A DNA stretch of 64,000 nt, from NCBI RefSeq assembly GCF_051401765.1, contig NW_027480566.1, positions 847,501 through 911,500 of the forward strand, written 5' to 3'. The notes under the pieces were generated by a model. The model searched no databases, was not told the DNA's origin, and was given only the letters and a program-made list of their open reading frames with translations. Source of the DNA: Calliopsis andreniformis (lineage: Eukaryota; Arthropoda; Insecta; Hymenoptera; Andrenidae). The position numbers and the translations under genes were made by a program. Shown one piece after another: positions 1 through 9,441 of the stretch. Within the stretch, counting starts at the first letter, position 1, and every line of letters begins with the position of its first letter.

Positions 1-830
1 TGTTTTCATATAGAGACGTCTAGCCCTGCATACTCTGCTTCTAAGGGTAGTGGGCTCGTCGTTCCACCAGGGAACTGATTTGAAGAATTGCTTTTTCTTT
101 GGGATACTTTTCTCACAAGCCTCGATTATAATGGACTCAACTTCTTCAGATAGTTCTTGGGGATGTAAGCACTCAATGCTAATATTACGAAATCTTTGAT
201 TCCGTGCTATCTGAAGATTATTGATGAAGCTGTCCCAATTAGCTCGTTTTATGTTATATCTCCCTGTCTTACGATGAATAAGGCGTGCTGCGAGATGAAA
301 TCCTCCATCGCCTCACCTCTGGTGTCTGACAATCTGCTGTGCCATTGTGGAGAGTTCGCATTTGCGTCCAGGCAAATTACGATTTCCTGTCCTCTTAAGG
401 CCTGCATTATTAGATCCAAGTGCCTCAGATATATTTCGATTGGTTCACACCATTGCAAATATGCGCTTACCAGAAAGAACCTCTCTCTTTCTGTGCTAAT
501 TTCAGCACACACTATGTGTGTGTTGCTTAATTGTTCTATTTTAAGCACATTTATATATCTGTTTATTGGCACTATTGCTGATTTGACTCGGTCCGATGTT
601 GTGATCGACGCAATCTCCTTCCTGTCCGTTATCACACGGGTTGACATGCCTAGGCCACACATAACATTTCTGTAACTGTAGGGTTCTTGTATGAGGAGAA
701 TGTCGATGTTTTTCTCAAATGCCAATTGTCGAAGTTCATCCATGACAATTTTGGCGCCTTGTGCATTTACTTGTGCAACTTTTAGTCCTATGGTTTCATT
801 ATATGAACCTGTTGGACTATCGTTGTCCAT
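1..830 (-). pseudogene. Element A ORF2 (endonuclease-RT), internally deleted, partial
   Basis: ORF2 of R1 elements encodes an APE-like endonuclease that nicks 28S rDNA and a reverse transcriptase that primes on the nick. The ATG is at 828-830, inside the last codons of ORF1 (14-nt overlap). The first about 190 codons are open and show the QEP catalytic motif and the DANANSP segment (equivalent to DVNAKSP in element D). Near 262-270 the frame then jumps: compared with element B, about 65 residues (roughly 0.19 kb) are missing, including the region that carries the SDH active-site motif. In the shifted frame coding resumes with RYNIKRANW, matching element B, passes a VPWWN motif, and stays open to the left edge. 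The RT domain lies outside the window. The deletion and frameshift make this copy non-functional. Confidence 0.85.
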
Positions 831-1742
831 AATCAACTTTTGTTAAATAGTTCTCAAGCGCTGCTCGATATGCTGGACAATTCTTGGATCTGGATGAATG
901 ATCGCATTTCTTTCCTGCCTTCTTGCAGTTTACGCAGGTGGGACTTTGTTCTGCTTTGGAACATGCTTTAAAAGCGTGTCCTACAGTTCCACAATGGCCA
1001 CATGTGTCTTTTTCTGCTCTACAGAATTTGGAAATATGTCCAAAACTCTGGCACTTGTAGCATCGACTAATAGGAACGTAGTCCCTTATAGGACAGGAAT
1101 TCCATCCAACGAAGACGCGATTTTTCTTCCTTAGTTGCTCTCTCGTTCGGGGTGTAACTTGTATTACTCAGTTCACCGTTGCTTTGCTTTTGTCTCCTGT
1201 TTTGAGTCGCAGTTTGCAATTTTCCGCAAAATATCTTCCGACATTTCTTCGAAGTTTTGCGATTTTAGTGCCGAAAGAAGTTCTTTATCTGAAAGATCCT
1301 TGGGAGCGTTGTACATGATCACCAAAGGTTGTTTCTTTTCAGGAAGACTGGCTTTAAGACCGGCTGTCTCCAGCTTTTTACTCTTAAGAATAGCTTCCAT
1401 GTCTTCCTTGGAGTCAGTTTCCAGCAATAGTCCGTTTTTCCTTATGCGTCTAACGTTCTTAATTTTCAGCTTCTCCTTGGAGGGAATGATGCTTTTTTCG
1501 AGAATTTTCTTCGTTTCCTCGCTACTAGAGATTTTACTCTCTGCTGCAGGGAACACGGTTATCACATTCTTGGGTGTTATGGGTTGCTTTAACACCTTTT
1601 TCGGCGTGATGTTCGAGCTGATCCTCACTGTGCCGGCGTAGCTCTTTTGCTGAACTGTCCGGTGCCCCGGCTTCAGGACCCCAGGAGCCCCACGAGGAGG
1701 TGAGGTGAGTGGATTTGTACTAGTTGGGCCCGCTAACTTCAC
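817..1742 (-). pseudogene. Element A ORF1 (R1 Gag-like zinc-knuckle protein), broken
   Basis: ORF1 proteins of R1 elements bind the element RNA and form ribonucleoprotein particles. The conserved central part (SYAGTVR, then a Lys-rich stretch to KNVRRIRKNGLLLETD) is open from 1742, but its first codon is GTG. An ATG about 30 nt upstream lies in another frame and soon meets a stop. Near 1172 a one-base shift is needed to continue, and an in-frame TGA stands where the relatives have Trp. The reading then continues through three knuckles: CYKCQSFGHISKFC at about 1021-1062, CGHCGTVGHAFKAC, and a wider C-x2-C...H...C. It ends with DYGQR and TAG at 817-819. The N-terminal half present in element D is absent, so this copy is truncated or strongly diverged at its 5' end. 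Confidence 0.8.
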
Positions 1743-1845
1743 CGAAGTCCTCCGAAGGAGTCATCAGTTCCATCGCAGTTCTCGACTCGGTCGTGTTGGA
1801 CGTGAGTCCGACCAAGAAGTCCCTCCCAGTTCTCTTGCTCCCAAA
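1743..1845 (-). other. Element A leader between target core and ORF1
   Basis: About 100 nt separates the target-site core from the open ORF1 frame. It contains an ATG (MELMTPSEDFGEV in frame) that stops after 17 codons, one frame away from the ORF1 reading. It is either a degraded ORF1 start or a short 5' UTR. It does not resemble the long 5' UTR of element D by eye. Confidence 0.5.
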
Positions 1846-1856
1846 AGATAGGGACA
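1846..1856 (-). repeat. 28S rDNA R1 target-site core, upstream of element A
   Basis: On the minus strand this reads TGTCCCTATCT, the first 11 nt of the 14-nt target-site duplication of R1 elements in insect 28S rDNA (TGTCCCTATCTACT, from established knowledge). The last three target bases are replaced here by TTT. It marks the 5' junction of element A. Confidence 0.9.
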
Positions 1857-1881
1857 TTATTATAATAGAGGGAATCTCGTT
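1857..1881 (-). other. 28S-like AACGAGATTCCC plus 13-nt filler upstream of element A
   Basis: On the minus strand, positions 1881-1870 read AACGAGATTCCC, identical to the 28S sequence that normally sits 2 nt before the R1 target. Here a 13-nt AT-rich filler (1869-1857) replaces the usual AC dinucleotide before TGTCCCTATCT. This supports insertion into, or template carry-over from, 28S rDNA. Only this short stretch of 28S is kept; immediately upstream is the non-rRNA 155-bp block. Confidence 0.75.
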
Positions 1882-2036
1882 GAAACAAATCGGACCAATA
1901 TGACCGTGTACTTGACCATATTCTCTATCGAACGCACCCGATAAATACTCCCGCCATTAATGCGCAGATTATTTATACGTCCGTAAATATCCCACTAGTC
2001 GGCCACAGCGAACTACGAAACTATACGACACTGGCA
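1882..2036 (-). repeat. 155-bp shared flank, copy 1 (upstream of element A)
   Basis: This block is repeated at 16917-17071 with only three mismatches. On the minus strand it contains a TATA-like GTATAAATAAT and GCGCATTAATGG, one base away from 28S GCGCATGAATGG. It ends in GATTTGTTTC before the 28S-like AACGAGATTCCC. Its origin is unknown. It could be rDNA spacer or promoter DNA, or the end of another transcript joined to R1 by template jumping. Confidence 0.85.
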
Positions 2037-2112
2037 CATGTACGCAGTAAGCGAGAAAACAATACACCGCTGGCACTTGTACGCAGTAGGCGACAAAGCA
2101 ATACGCCGCTGG
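2003..2112 (-). repeat. 39-bp tandem repeat, 2.8 copies
   Basis: Two full 39-bp copies lie at 2035-2073 and 2074-2112. A 32-bp diverged copy at 2003-2034 is shared with the 155-bp block. On the minus strand each copy starts CCAGCGG(C/T)GTATTG or a variant. The neighbouring 2113-2132 is unique sequence. Short tandem repeats next to a TATA-like motif would fit an rDNA spacer, but this is inference. Confidence 0.8.
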
Positions 2113-2132
2113 CGTATCGAACGTCGGCATAG

Positions 2133-2152
2133 AAAAAAAAAAGATAGGGACA
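2133..2152 (-). repeat. R1 target core downstream of element B, followed by T9
   Basis: On the minus strand the 3' end of element B (...CACACTATA) is followed by TGTCCCTATCT (2152-2142) and then nine further T before unique sequence begins. The normal 28S continuation would be ACTATCTAGCG, so the target is cut short and extended with T. The elements themselves have no poly(A) tail at this junction, as is usual for R1. Confidence 0.85.
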
Positions 2153-2516
2153 TATAGTGTGAGTGAGCTTATTGAGCCTAAAGCTTGCTCTGTTATCTCA
2201 GGTCTCAATGAGACCTATTATAACGGTGGTCGATTTTTCTGTCCGTTCCTGTGGTGTCAGCGGTTGATCCTTTGTCTTCCTGTGTTCCTTCACTTCTTAT
2301 TTAGCGTCTCTGTCGTGCCCGGCGTGCCTCCCTTTTTCCATCTCTTTTCCTTCTTTTCTCTCTTTTCCTCTTCTTTCCCATTTCTTTTCCCTTCCTCCTT
2401 TTTCTTTTTTTTTTCTTTTCTTCCTCTTCCTCTTTCTCTTCTTTTCATTTGATTATTCCCCTTCTGTTATGTTTCTCCCTTGTTTCTGTTTTCTGGTTTC
2501 CTTGTATCACTGTGGT
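2153..2516 (-). other. Element B 3' UTR with polypurine tract
   Basis: This runs from the ORF2 stop to the target core. On the minus strand it contains an unusually long purine-rich (A/G) stretch, about 2333-2450, with A- and GA-runs. Then comes a perfect hairpin AGGTCTCATTGAGACCT at 2200-2216, with 8-bp arms and a one-base loop, 48 nt before the target core. No poly(A) tail is present. The 3' UTR is the part recognised by the element's own reverse transcriptase in this clade. Confidence 0.8.
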
Positions 2517-5500
2517 CTATGTTCTTCTTTCCAAGGCTTCACGTTCTCTCATGGTTTGTGTAGCGAAATGGCTGAAATATTTGAATGTATCCTTCTCCAT
2601 GAGCTGATTGAGTTGGCATGGCCATGGTTTACCTGTATTCATTATTTCGAGGGCCATCCTTAATCGTTTTTCCGCGTACCGCGGACAATGGAAAATGATG
2701 TGCTCTACTGAGTCAATTTCTCCACATCCGCAGGTATTGCTGTCCTTGATATTTAGGGCGTACTGTTTATCTTTTATCTTCCCATGTCCTGATAATAACT
2801 GTATGCTATGGAAATTGATGTGTATCCAGTGAGATGTTAGCCTCTTTTCCACGTTATTTATGAACTTGTATGTGATTCTTCCCTTGCTTGACTCTGTCCA
2901 TCTTTGCTGCCAGAGGCTAAGTAGTTGCTCCTCAATCTGCTCCGTTATTTCGTCCTGATCTATTGTTTCGTCTTGCGGATTATAGTGTAGATCTCCTATT
3001 GTGAATACTTGATTTTGACGTAGATTGTGTTTGGCCTGCTTTCTCATTAGATACAAGTCTATTGCTATGGCACCTGCTAGCACAGTAATAGCATCGGCGG
3101 AAATTGTTCTATATGCTCTTGTGACTCTCAGTAGAGCGTGTCTTTGGGCTGATACCAGTTTCTTCATGTGCCAGGCGTTGATTTTATCATACCATCCGGC
3201 TGAGGCATAGGTGATTATTGGGAGGAAGATCCCTTTGTATAGGGTCATCATATTTTTCTGACTTATTCCCCATTTTCACTTGGCGATGTAAGATAGTCTA
3301 TTGAAAACTTTTTTCCCTTTATTGGTTATGTATCTGATGTGTGCTGATATACTGTATCTGGTTCCAAAGTTTATACCAAGGTACTTTACTGTTTGACGCA
3401 TCTGAAGTGAGATTCCATTTATCTTCACAGTTGGAGGCCGCTTGATATCCAAAAATCCTCGTACCAGTAGCATTTCTGACTTAGCCTCTGACAATTTCAG
3501 TTTGAGCTTGGTGCACCAGTTCTCTACGCATTTGGTTGCTGTGCTCGCTCTCTCTTCAAGTTGCCTCCTGCTGTTTCCGGTTATGAGTAGTACTATGTCG
3601 TCAGCGTATGCAATGGCTTCGTATCCTGCTTCAAGTAGCTTGTTGAGAATTTCATCGAAAATGAGAGTCCAAAAATGTGGTCCGAGAATCGACCCTTGTT
3701 GGCATCCCTTCGTTGTTCGCTTGCTGATAGTTGTATCATTTTCTGTGATTTCAACGGTTCGATCCTTAAGGTAACTCTGGATAAGCTTGTAAAGGTTCGG
3801 AGGACAGTTCCTTCTTTTGAGGTTAATTAAAATGCTCGGCCACCATACACTGTCAAAGGCTGCTGATATATCCAGGAGAATTGCTATGGCGTATTTTTCG
3901 CTTGTTTGATCTGTCAGTTCTCTTAGTTTTACGATAGCTTGTTCTGTAGATTTCCCTTTCTTGAAGCCGTATTGTCTGCCGGATGATTGTGGATGATTGT
4001 TCAGGATGTCCGAGAGTCGATTTACGATTAGCTTTTCCAGAACTTTGCTCAGGGCTGGAAGAAGGCAGATCGGTCTGTAAGACTTAAGGTCATTTTTGTC
4101 CTTGTCTTCGTTCTTGAGAAGGACTTTAATTACGCCCTTCTTCCAGTTGCGCGGAAAGACGCCGTGTTTGAGGGTGGCATTTAATAGGGCTATGAGCTCA
4201 TTTGAAATTATTTGCCATGATCTTTTAATAATTTCCGTTTCAGGCATATCCTTACCAGGCGTTTTCTTGTTTTTGAGACGGCTAATCGCATGTCCAATTT
4301 CTTCTCTTGTGAAAGAGTGTGTGTCGTCTGTATTTGCAGGTGAGCTGATTTCGTGTCTTCTTTTTCGGTGCCCTGACGTTTCATGGTCGGTGGAGTCGTC
4401 CGGGACTAGTGTGTGGAGCAGGGTATGCATGGTGTCTTCCCAGGTGTTTGTGCGTGCGTTGTTCACTTTAATGTTTTCGCATGCTTTGGCTATATTGATC
4501 TTATCCATCTGCAGTTTATACGGTATTCCCCACGGGTTCGCGTTTCCTTCTTGAGTAACAAAGTTTTTCCAGCTGTCGGTTTTTGCCTTTCTTACTTGCG
4601 CAATATACTTGTTTCGGAGTTTACAGTATTCTGCTTTCTTCGTTGCGAAGAGAGACTCGTTAGATTTAGTTTTTTGATATGAGTGTCTTGCTTCTCTTAC
4701 TTCACTTCTGAGCCTCGTTAGTTCGGGGTTCCACCATGATGTCGAGCTTAGGAAACGCGTTTTTCTAGGGATGGCATTATCGCTGTCTGCTCTGATGGCG
4801 TCTTCGACTTTCTGAGCAAGCTCGTCCACATCATGATCTTGTCCGTCCTGTATATTGATTTGAGTATTGTGGGTTACCTGTCTCAGTGTAGTATCGAATT
4901 TTTCCCAGTTAGCTCTTTTAATGTTGTAACGTGTCCCTTTATCTTTTGTTGGAAGCTGCGTGTTTGTCATTTTGTATTGGAATGTGATTACGTTATGATT
5001 GCTCGTGGTCCAATCTGAGTGTATTTGCCATCTAGATATGCGGTTTATGCATGTAGCACTGATTATTGTCAGGTCAATATTTGATCTACCATGTGTGTTA
5101 TCAAAAGAGTAAAATTCCGAAGGTCCATTAACTACATAAAGATTGTTGTGAGCATTCAAGCTTTCCATGAGTTCTCCTCTTTGGTCTGTTACGTCGTTGT
5201 ACCAGATAGGAGATTTTGCGTTGGCATCAGTGCAGATGATCGCACTTCTGCCTCGCAGGTCCCGAAGTATCTCGTCCAGATGTCGTAAGTACGGTTTTAT
5301 ATTCTCGCAGAATTGAAAATAAGCGCTTATTGCATATATTTTGGTTTTCCCTATTGTGATTTCGGCACATATATGTATTGTTCGAGCTTCATTATGGTGA
5401 TTGATGGGTTCACGACTATTATTGCTGCTTTAATCATGTCGTTGGTTGATGTGTTGGAGAACTTTTTGGTGTCAGAGAGTACTTTTGTAGTAAGGCCCAA

Positions 5501-5668
5501 GCCAGCGATTTTATTTCTGTGGCTAAACGGTTCCTGCGCCATGATGATATCTATGGGATTTTCTGTCGCGAAGGCTCTTATTTCATCCATAACTACTCTG
5601 GCGTTTTGTGCATTTAATTGTGCAAAATTTATTCCTGACCACTTTAGTCGTGTGCTTTTATTTTCCAT
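2517..5668 (-). pseudogene. Element B ORF2 (endonuclease-reverse transcriptase), broken
   Basis: The ATG is at 5666-5668, overlapping the ORF1 stop by 11 nt. The endonuclease start is visible (FAQLNAQNA, QEP), but the frame is lost near 5376 (stop at 5351-5353). It resumes one frame over with HICAEITIG, DANAKSP and on into the long open stretch from 5168. The SDH motif reads SNH, with the catalytic Asp replaced. RT motifs follow: LDISAAFDSVW, GCQQGS (usually GCPQGS) and YADD. A TGA at 3276-3278 interrupts the chain after RLSYIAK, and the same frame continues to 2517. The C-terminal finger is C-x-C-x7-H-x4-C, in CGCGEIDSVEHIIFHC. Without the lesions it would be about 1050 codons, the usual R1 length. 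Confidence 0.9.
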
Positions 5669-5994
5669 AATCGGTTCGAGAGAGAGAAGCTTGTACTGCG
5701 TGTTTATAGGCAGGGCATTCCTTTGCACGGGATGAGTGGTTGCATGGTTTTCCGAATCTCTTGCAATTTATACAGACTGGTTGTTGTGCTTTAGATGGGC
5801 ACGAACTATAAGTGTGTCCTTCCTTAGCGCAGTGCCCACAAGTGTCAACTGTAGCTTTACAGTACTTTGCGATATGCCCGAAGGATTGGCATCTGTAGCA
5901 GCGGCTGACAGGTATATAGTCACGAATTTGACACGAGTGCCACTCGATAAATATTCTACCACGCTTTACCAGTTTTTCCCTCAGTTCCGGTGAA
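5658..5994 (-). pseudogene. Element B ORF1 C-terminal remnant with three zinc knuckles
   Basis: Only the last about 110 codons of ORF1 remain, beginning SPELREKLVKRGRIF directly after the target core. The knuckles are CYRCQSFGHIAKYC, CGHCAKEGHTYSSC and a wider C-x2-C-x8-H-x6-C form, ending TDYGK and TAA. The frame is open through the target core into the 3' UTR of element C as far as 6077, giving a chimeric reading frame without an ATG. It is a truncated fragment and not expected to work as a Gag protein. Confidence 0.85.
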
Positions 5995-6005
5995 AGATAG
6001 GGACA
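5995..6005 (-). repeat. R1 target core between elements C and B
   Basis: On the minus strand, TGTCCCTATCT follows the 3' end of element C (...AACAATAAC) and precedes TTCACCGG of the truncated element B. It is the only 28S sequence between the two elements. Confidence 0.9.
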
Positions 6006-6177
6006 GTTATTGTTTTGCGTTTTCGTTGTGATACAACGCGCCCTTCCTCGACCTAATAGGTCATACGGGCCTCGCAACTCTCTGCCAGATGTTCGGGCTC
6101 CACTCTCAATGCCTCCGGAGCGACACTGCTACTACCGCCTGCCACCTCGAGTCCATTCCCAATCCAGGAACCCTCGC
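6006..6177 (-). other. Element C 3' UTR with two stem-loops
   Basis: This is the region between the ORF2 stop and the target core. A stem CCCTCGC/GCGAGGG (6171-6177 with 6194-6200) spans the stop codon. A second palindrome, GACCTAATAGGTC on the plus strand (6050-6062), lies 45 nt from the 3' end. Both have counterparts at the same place in element D. There is no poly(A) tail. Confidence 0.75.
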
Positions 6178-9100
6178 TTAGCCTTGCGCCGAGGCGAGGG
6201 GGGCTTGATCCTGGCCCGAGGAGCCGGGTTCCATCGGGAGGACGGAAACACCGACTTGACTGGGTCCCGCCGAATCAGCAGGATCGCCAGCCGTGAGCTC
6301 TCGAGTCTCGGATGGATCAACAATCAGATCAGTGGCGTTATGCGTTCGAGCGGCCTTGGCCTCCAGGACGGTTCTGGCGAATCTCCTGAACTCCTCCACT
6401 GGCCATACAAGGCGCTCGGAGTTGGCCGTCTGTCTTAGGAGAGCTCGCGCTTCCCCGTGCCGTGGACAGTCGAATAGAACGTGGCTCGACGTTTCCGCCT
6501 CGCCACACTCGCATTTGTCGTCCGGTACCAAGGCAAATCCATACAGCTTGGCTCGGAAATCTCCGTGCCCGCTAAGGAATTGGACCACATAATGATCGAT
6601 TGTCAACCAACGCACCTTGAGGCGGTCTGACACGTGCCTGAAGAAGCGGAACGTTGTTCTACCCTTCGTCGACGCCGACCACCTTCTTTGCCACACTGCT
6701 AGGGCTTCTTTCCTTACCTCAGCTATTGCCTCGGCTTCGGAGATTGCCCCTGTGTCTAAGTCTCTTCGACTTATTCGACACTCGCCAAACTCTATGTCTC
6801 TTGTCTTTCGGGCATTGTAGACGCACGCTCTCTCCGCTATCGCCAGGTCTATCGGCAATACACCCGCGATCACAGGGATCGCATCAGTGGATACCGCTCT
6901 GTAAGCCCTGGTGACGCCAAGCAAAACCTTCCTCTGTACCCGTGTGAGTTTAGTCCTCTACTTGGGCCCGAGGAGGTCCGCCCAGCCCGCGGCGGCGTAC
7001 GCTACGATCGGGACGAAAAGGCCGGCGTACATAATACGCATAGCACGATGTCCCAACCCCCAATTTGTTCGGGCTAGCCGCGCGAACGCGTGGAACATTC
7101 GCACGGTTTTGACACTCAAATGCTCGACATGGGATTTAACACCCAGTCTTTCAGCAAAGTGCACTCCGAGATACCTTACGGTAGTCCTCAGAGATACACA
7201 TTTCCCGTATATCTTTATCGAAGGGGGTCTTCCTCTATCCAGAGAACCTTTCAAGAAGATCATCTCGGTCTTGGTCGCTGATAACGTGAGCTTCTGGCCT
7301 GCACACCAGGTAGTCAACACGTCCGCGACCATTTGGCCTCTCGCCTCCAACTGATTCCTTGAGTCGCCATAGACGAGCACAAAGAGGTCGTCGGCATAGG
7401 CTAGGTGTTCGGCGAACGGGAGGTTCGCAATGAGCCGTAGGACCTCGTCAAAGACTAAGTCCCAGCAGCTCGGATCGAGAATCGACCCCTGCGGACAGCC
7501 TTTGGTGACCTTCTTCGCAACACGAGAGCCGTGGGCGACCATAGTCACCTCACGGTCGGCGAAATAGTCAACCATCAGGCGGAAAAGATTTCTTGGGCAT
7601 CCTCGCGCTCTCAAATTCATGAGAACGCTCGGCCACCAGACATTGTCCAAAGCACCAGATATATCGAATGAGAGACCCGAGACATACTTTTCCTCCCGAC
7701 CGGACAGCAGTTCCCGGAGCTTTACCACGGCATCCTCCGTGGATCGCCCAGGTCTGAATCCGTATTGTCGGTCAGAGCAGAAGTCTGGGTTCAGGAACAC
7801 CCCGTACAACCTGCGTGCTATCACCTTCTCGAGACATTTTCCGAGTACCGAGAGTCGGCAGATGGGCCGATACGACTTCGGATCCGCTTCAGGTCTGTCG
7901 GGCCCTTTCAGAATAGTCCTAATCAGGCCGACTTTCCATCTTGCCGGAACCACTCCATGTTCCAGACAACCGTTGTAGAGCTTCAGCAACTCTTTACGGA
8001 TTACTCCGAAAGAGCGTTTTAATGCATCCACTTCCACAAGGTCTAGTCCTGGACACTTACCGCTTTTCAGGCTTGAGACTGCGTCTGCGACCTCCTTCCC
8101 AGTGAAGACGGGCTGGTCCTCGGTGGGTGGGTCATGCGCTACCTCGCGCCTTATCCGCCTCTGGTCGCGCGTGTCCTCCTCGGACTTATCATCCGGGATT
8201 AACGCATCCAGAAGTGCGGAGGCGGTGGAGCTAAAGTCCATCGTATGGCCGTAGTGCGTTCGAATGTTCGACACTGCCGTCTCAGTACATAGCTTGTCTC
8301 TGGTGAGTTTATACACGAGGCCCCAGGGCTCTTTGTTCCCCTGCTCCGTCACAAAGTTTTTCCAACTTTGCAACTTCGCAGCTCGCACTGCAGACGAGTA
8401 GGCCTTTCTCTCAGGGAGATACTCCGCCTTTCTCGCCGCTCTCTCTTCCGGATCTCGCTCTTGCTGGAAGGCCCGTCGGAGTCTGTTGACTCGACGCTTC
8501 CGCCTGGTTAAGTCCGGTGTCCACCAAGGGACGGACTTGGAGTGCCACCGCTTTGGACGCATAGAGCTCTCGCACGCGTGGATGATCGATTGCTCGATAT
8601 CCTGCGCGAAAGATTCAACGTCCGCTCTGCAGCTCAAAGGAGCGCGAGCGGTCAACGACTCACGTCGTCCTAGCAGCGCCCGTTCAAAAGCAGCCCAATC
8701 TGCCTTGCGTGTCTGGAACCTACCTTTCCGGGCCTGGTTTCCTTCTACGCCGGCGAGCACAAGATCGAACCTTATGGCTCTGTGATCGCTGGTCGTCCAA
8801 TCCTTATGGACTTTCCAGTTTCTCACTGACTTCGAAAAGTTTTGCGTTGCAAGTGTGACATCAATCCACGACTCTCCGCTCGGGCTGGAGTACGTAGGAA
8901 TACTACCAGCCTCGTTCAAGACCACCAAGTCGTGTTGGGCGATAAACTCAATGAGCTTCTCACCCTTGGCGTCAGTCTTCGACCCGCCCCACAAGGGGGA
9001 CCTGGCGTTGACGTCGGCCGCGATCACGACCCTACAGTGGCGTAGAGCACTAAGTGCTCTGTCAAGTCGCCTCAGCCCAACTTCCATGTCTTCACGCCAT

Positions 9101-9441
9101 TGGAAGTATTGGCTGATGAGGTAAAAGCTCTCAAAAGAACCCCCTATGCTAACACAGGAGAGGTGTGTGTCGCACAGTTGCGAGATTTTGACCACGGACA
9201 CCCCTGGGTTTCTGACAGCTACTGCTGCCATCACCGGGACTGCGCCCGTGACTACTTTCGTCGCAACCCCAAGGCCGGGGACTTTCCCACAGACGCCGTA
9301 GGGCTCCTGCGCGAGCAGCACGTCGATACCCCTGCTTCGCATTAGGGTGTTTACTTCGTCCGTAACGTCCCGGGCGCCTCGCATATTATGCTGCAGCACC
9401 CGGAGTCTGAACGTTTCGACGTCGTTCTCGGCACTAGCCAT
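6178..9441 (-). pseudogene. Element C ORF2 (endonuclease-reverse transcriptase), one nonsense codon
   Basis: The ATG at 9439-9441 overlaps the ORF1 stop by 8 nt (ATGGCTAG). The endonuclease motifs are intact: LQHNMR, QEP, ADVNARSP and TTSDHRAI. RT motif A reads FDISGALDNVW, with Leu where element D has Phe beside the catalytic Asp. GCPQGS and AYADD are present. The chain is interrupted by TAG at 6958-6960 after AAAGWADLLGPK. The same frame then runs on with LTRVQRKVLLGVTRAY to the CCHC finger CECGEAETSSHVLFDC and ends at 6178. It carries about 50 more C-terminal residues than element D, because D has a TAATAA after the shared ATD/DAT position. In total there are about 1087 codons with the stop. 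Confidence 0.92.

Larger units (their letters stand above)
1..1845 (-). mobile_element. R1-clade non-LTR retrotransposon, element A (5'-degraded, 3' part outside window)
   Basis: This is the leftmost of four head-to-tail R1-type elements. Its upstream end is the target-site core at 1846-1856, and it runs off the left edge inside ORF2, so its 3' end is not visible. Order on the minus strand: about 100 nt of leader, a broken ORF1 with zinc knuckles, then ORF2 with an endonuclease start. It is AT-richer than elements C and D and its protein resembles element B, so A and B form one lineage. Lesions seen: ORF1 has no ATG in its open frame, then a frameshift and an in-frame TGA near 1172; ORF2 has a deletion near 262-270. 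The copy is dead. Assignment to R1 rests on the target core, the ORF1 knuckles and the APE-type endonuclease. Confidence 0.85.
2153..5994 (-). mobile_element. R1-clade retrotransposon, element B (5'-truncated, degenerate)
   Basis: This element is bounded by target cores at 5995-6005 (5') and 2142-2152 (3'). It starts inside ORF1, just before the zinc knuckles, and contains the whole of ORF2 and a 3' UTR. It belongs to the same AT-rich lineage as element A and differs clearly in protein from C and D. ORF2 carries a frameshift near 5376 and an in-frame TGA at 3276-3278, so it cannot make a full product. Insertion upstream of the next block through the same 11-nt target shows repeated use of one site or template jumping. 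Confidence 0.9.

Noticed and set aside
1969..2208. 79-codon frame with a repeated 13-residue pattern (AYCFVAYCVQVP-like)
   Set aside because: It is a translation of the 39-bp tandem repeat (39 = 3 x 13) and continues through the target core and T run, so it is not a gene.
6114..6126. 13-nt match between the 3' UTR of element C and the satellite box (TCCGGAGCGACAC)
   Set aside because: The match ends at once on both sides; with about 47 kb of satellite a chance short match is not surprising. Worth remembering only if more matches appear.
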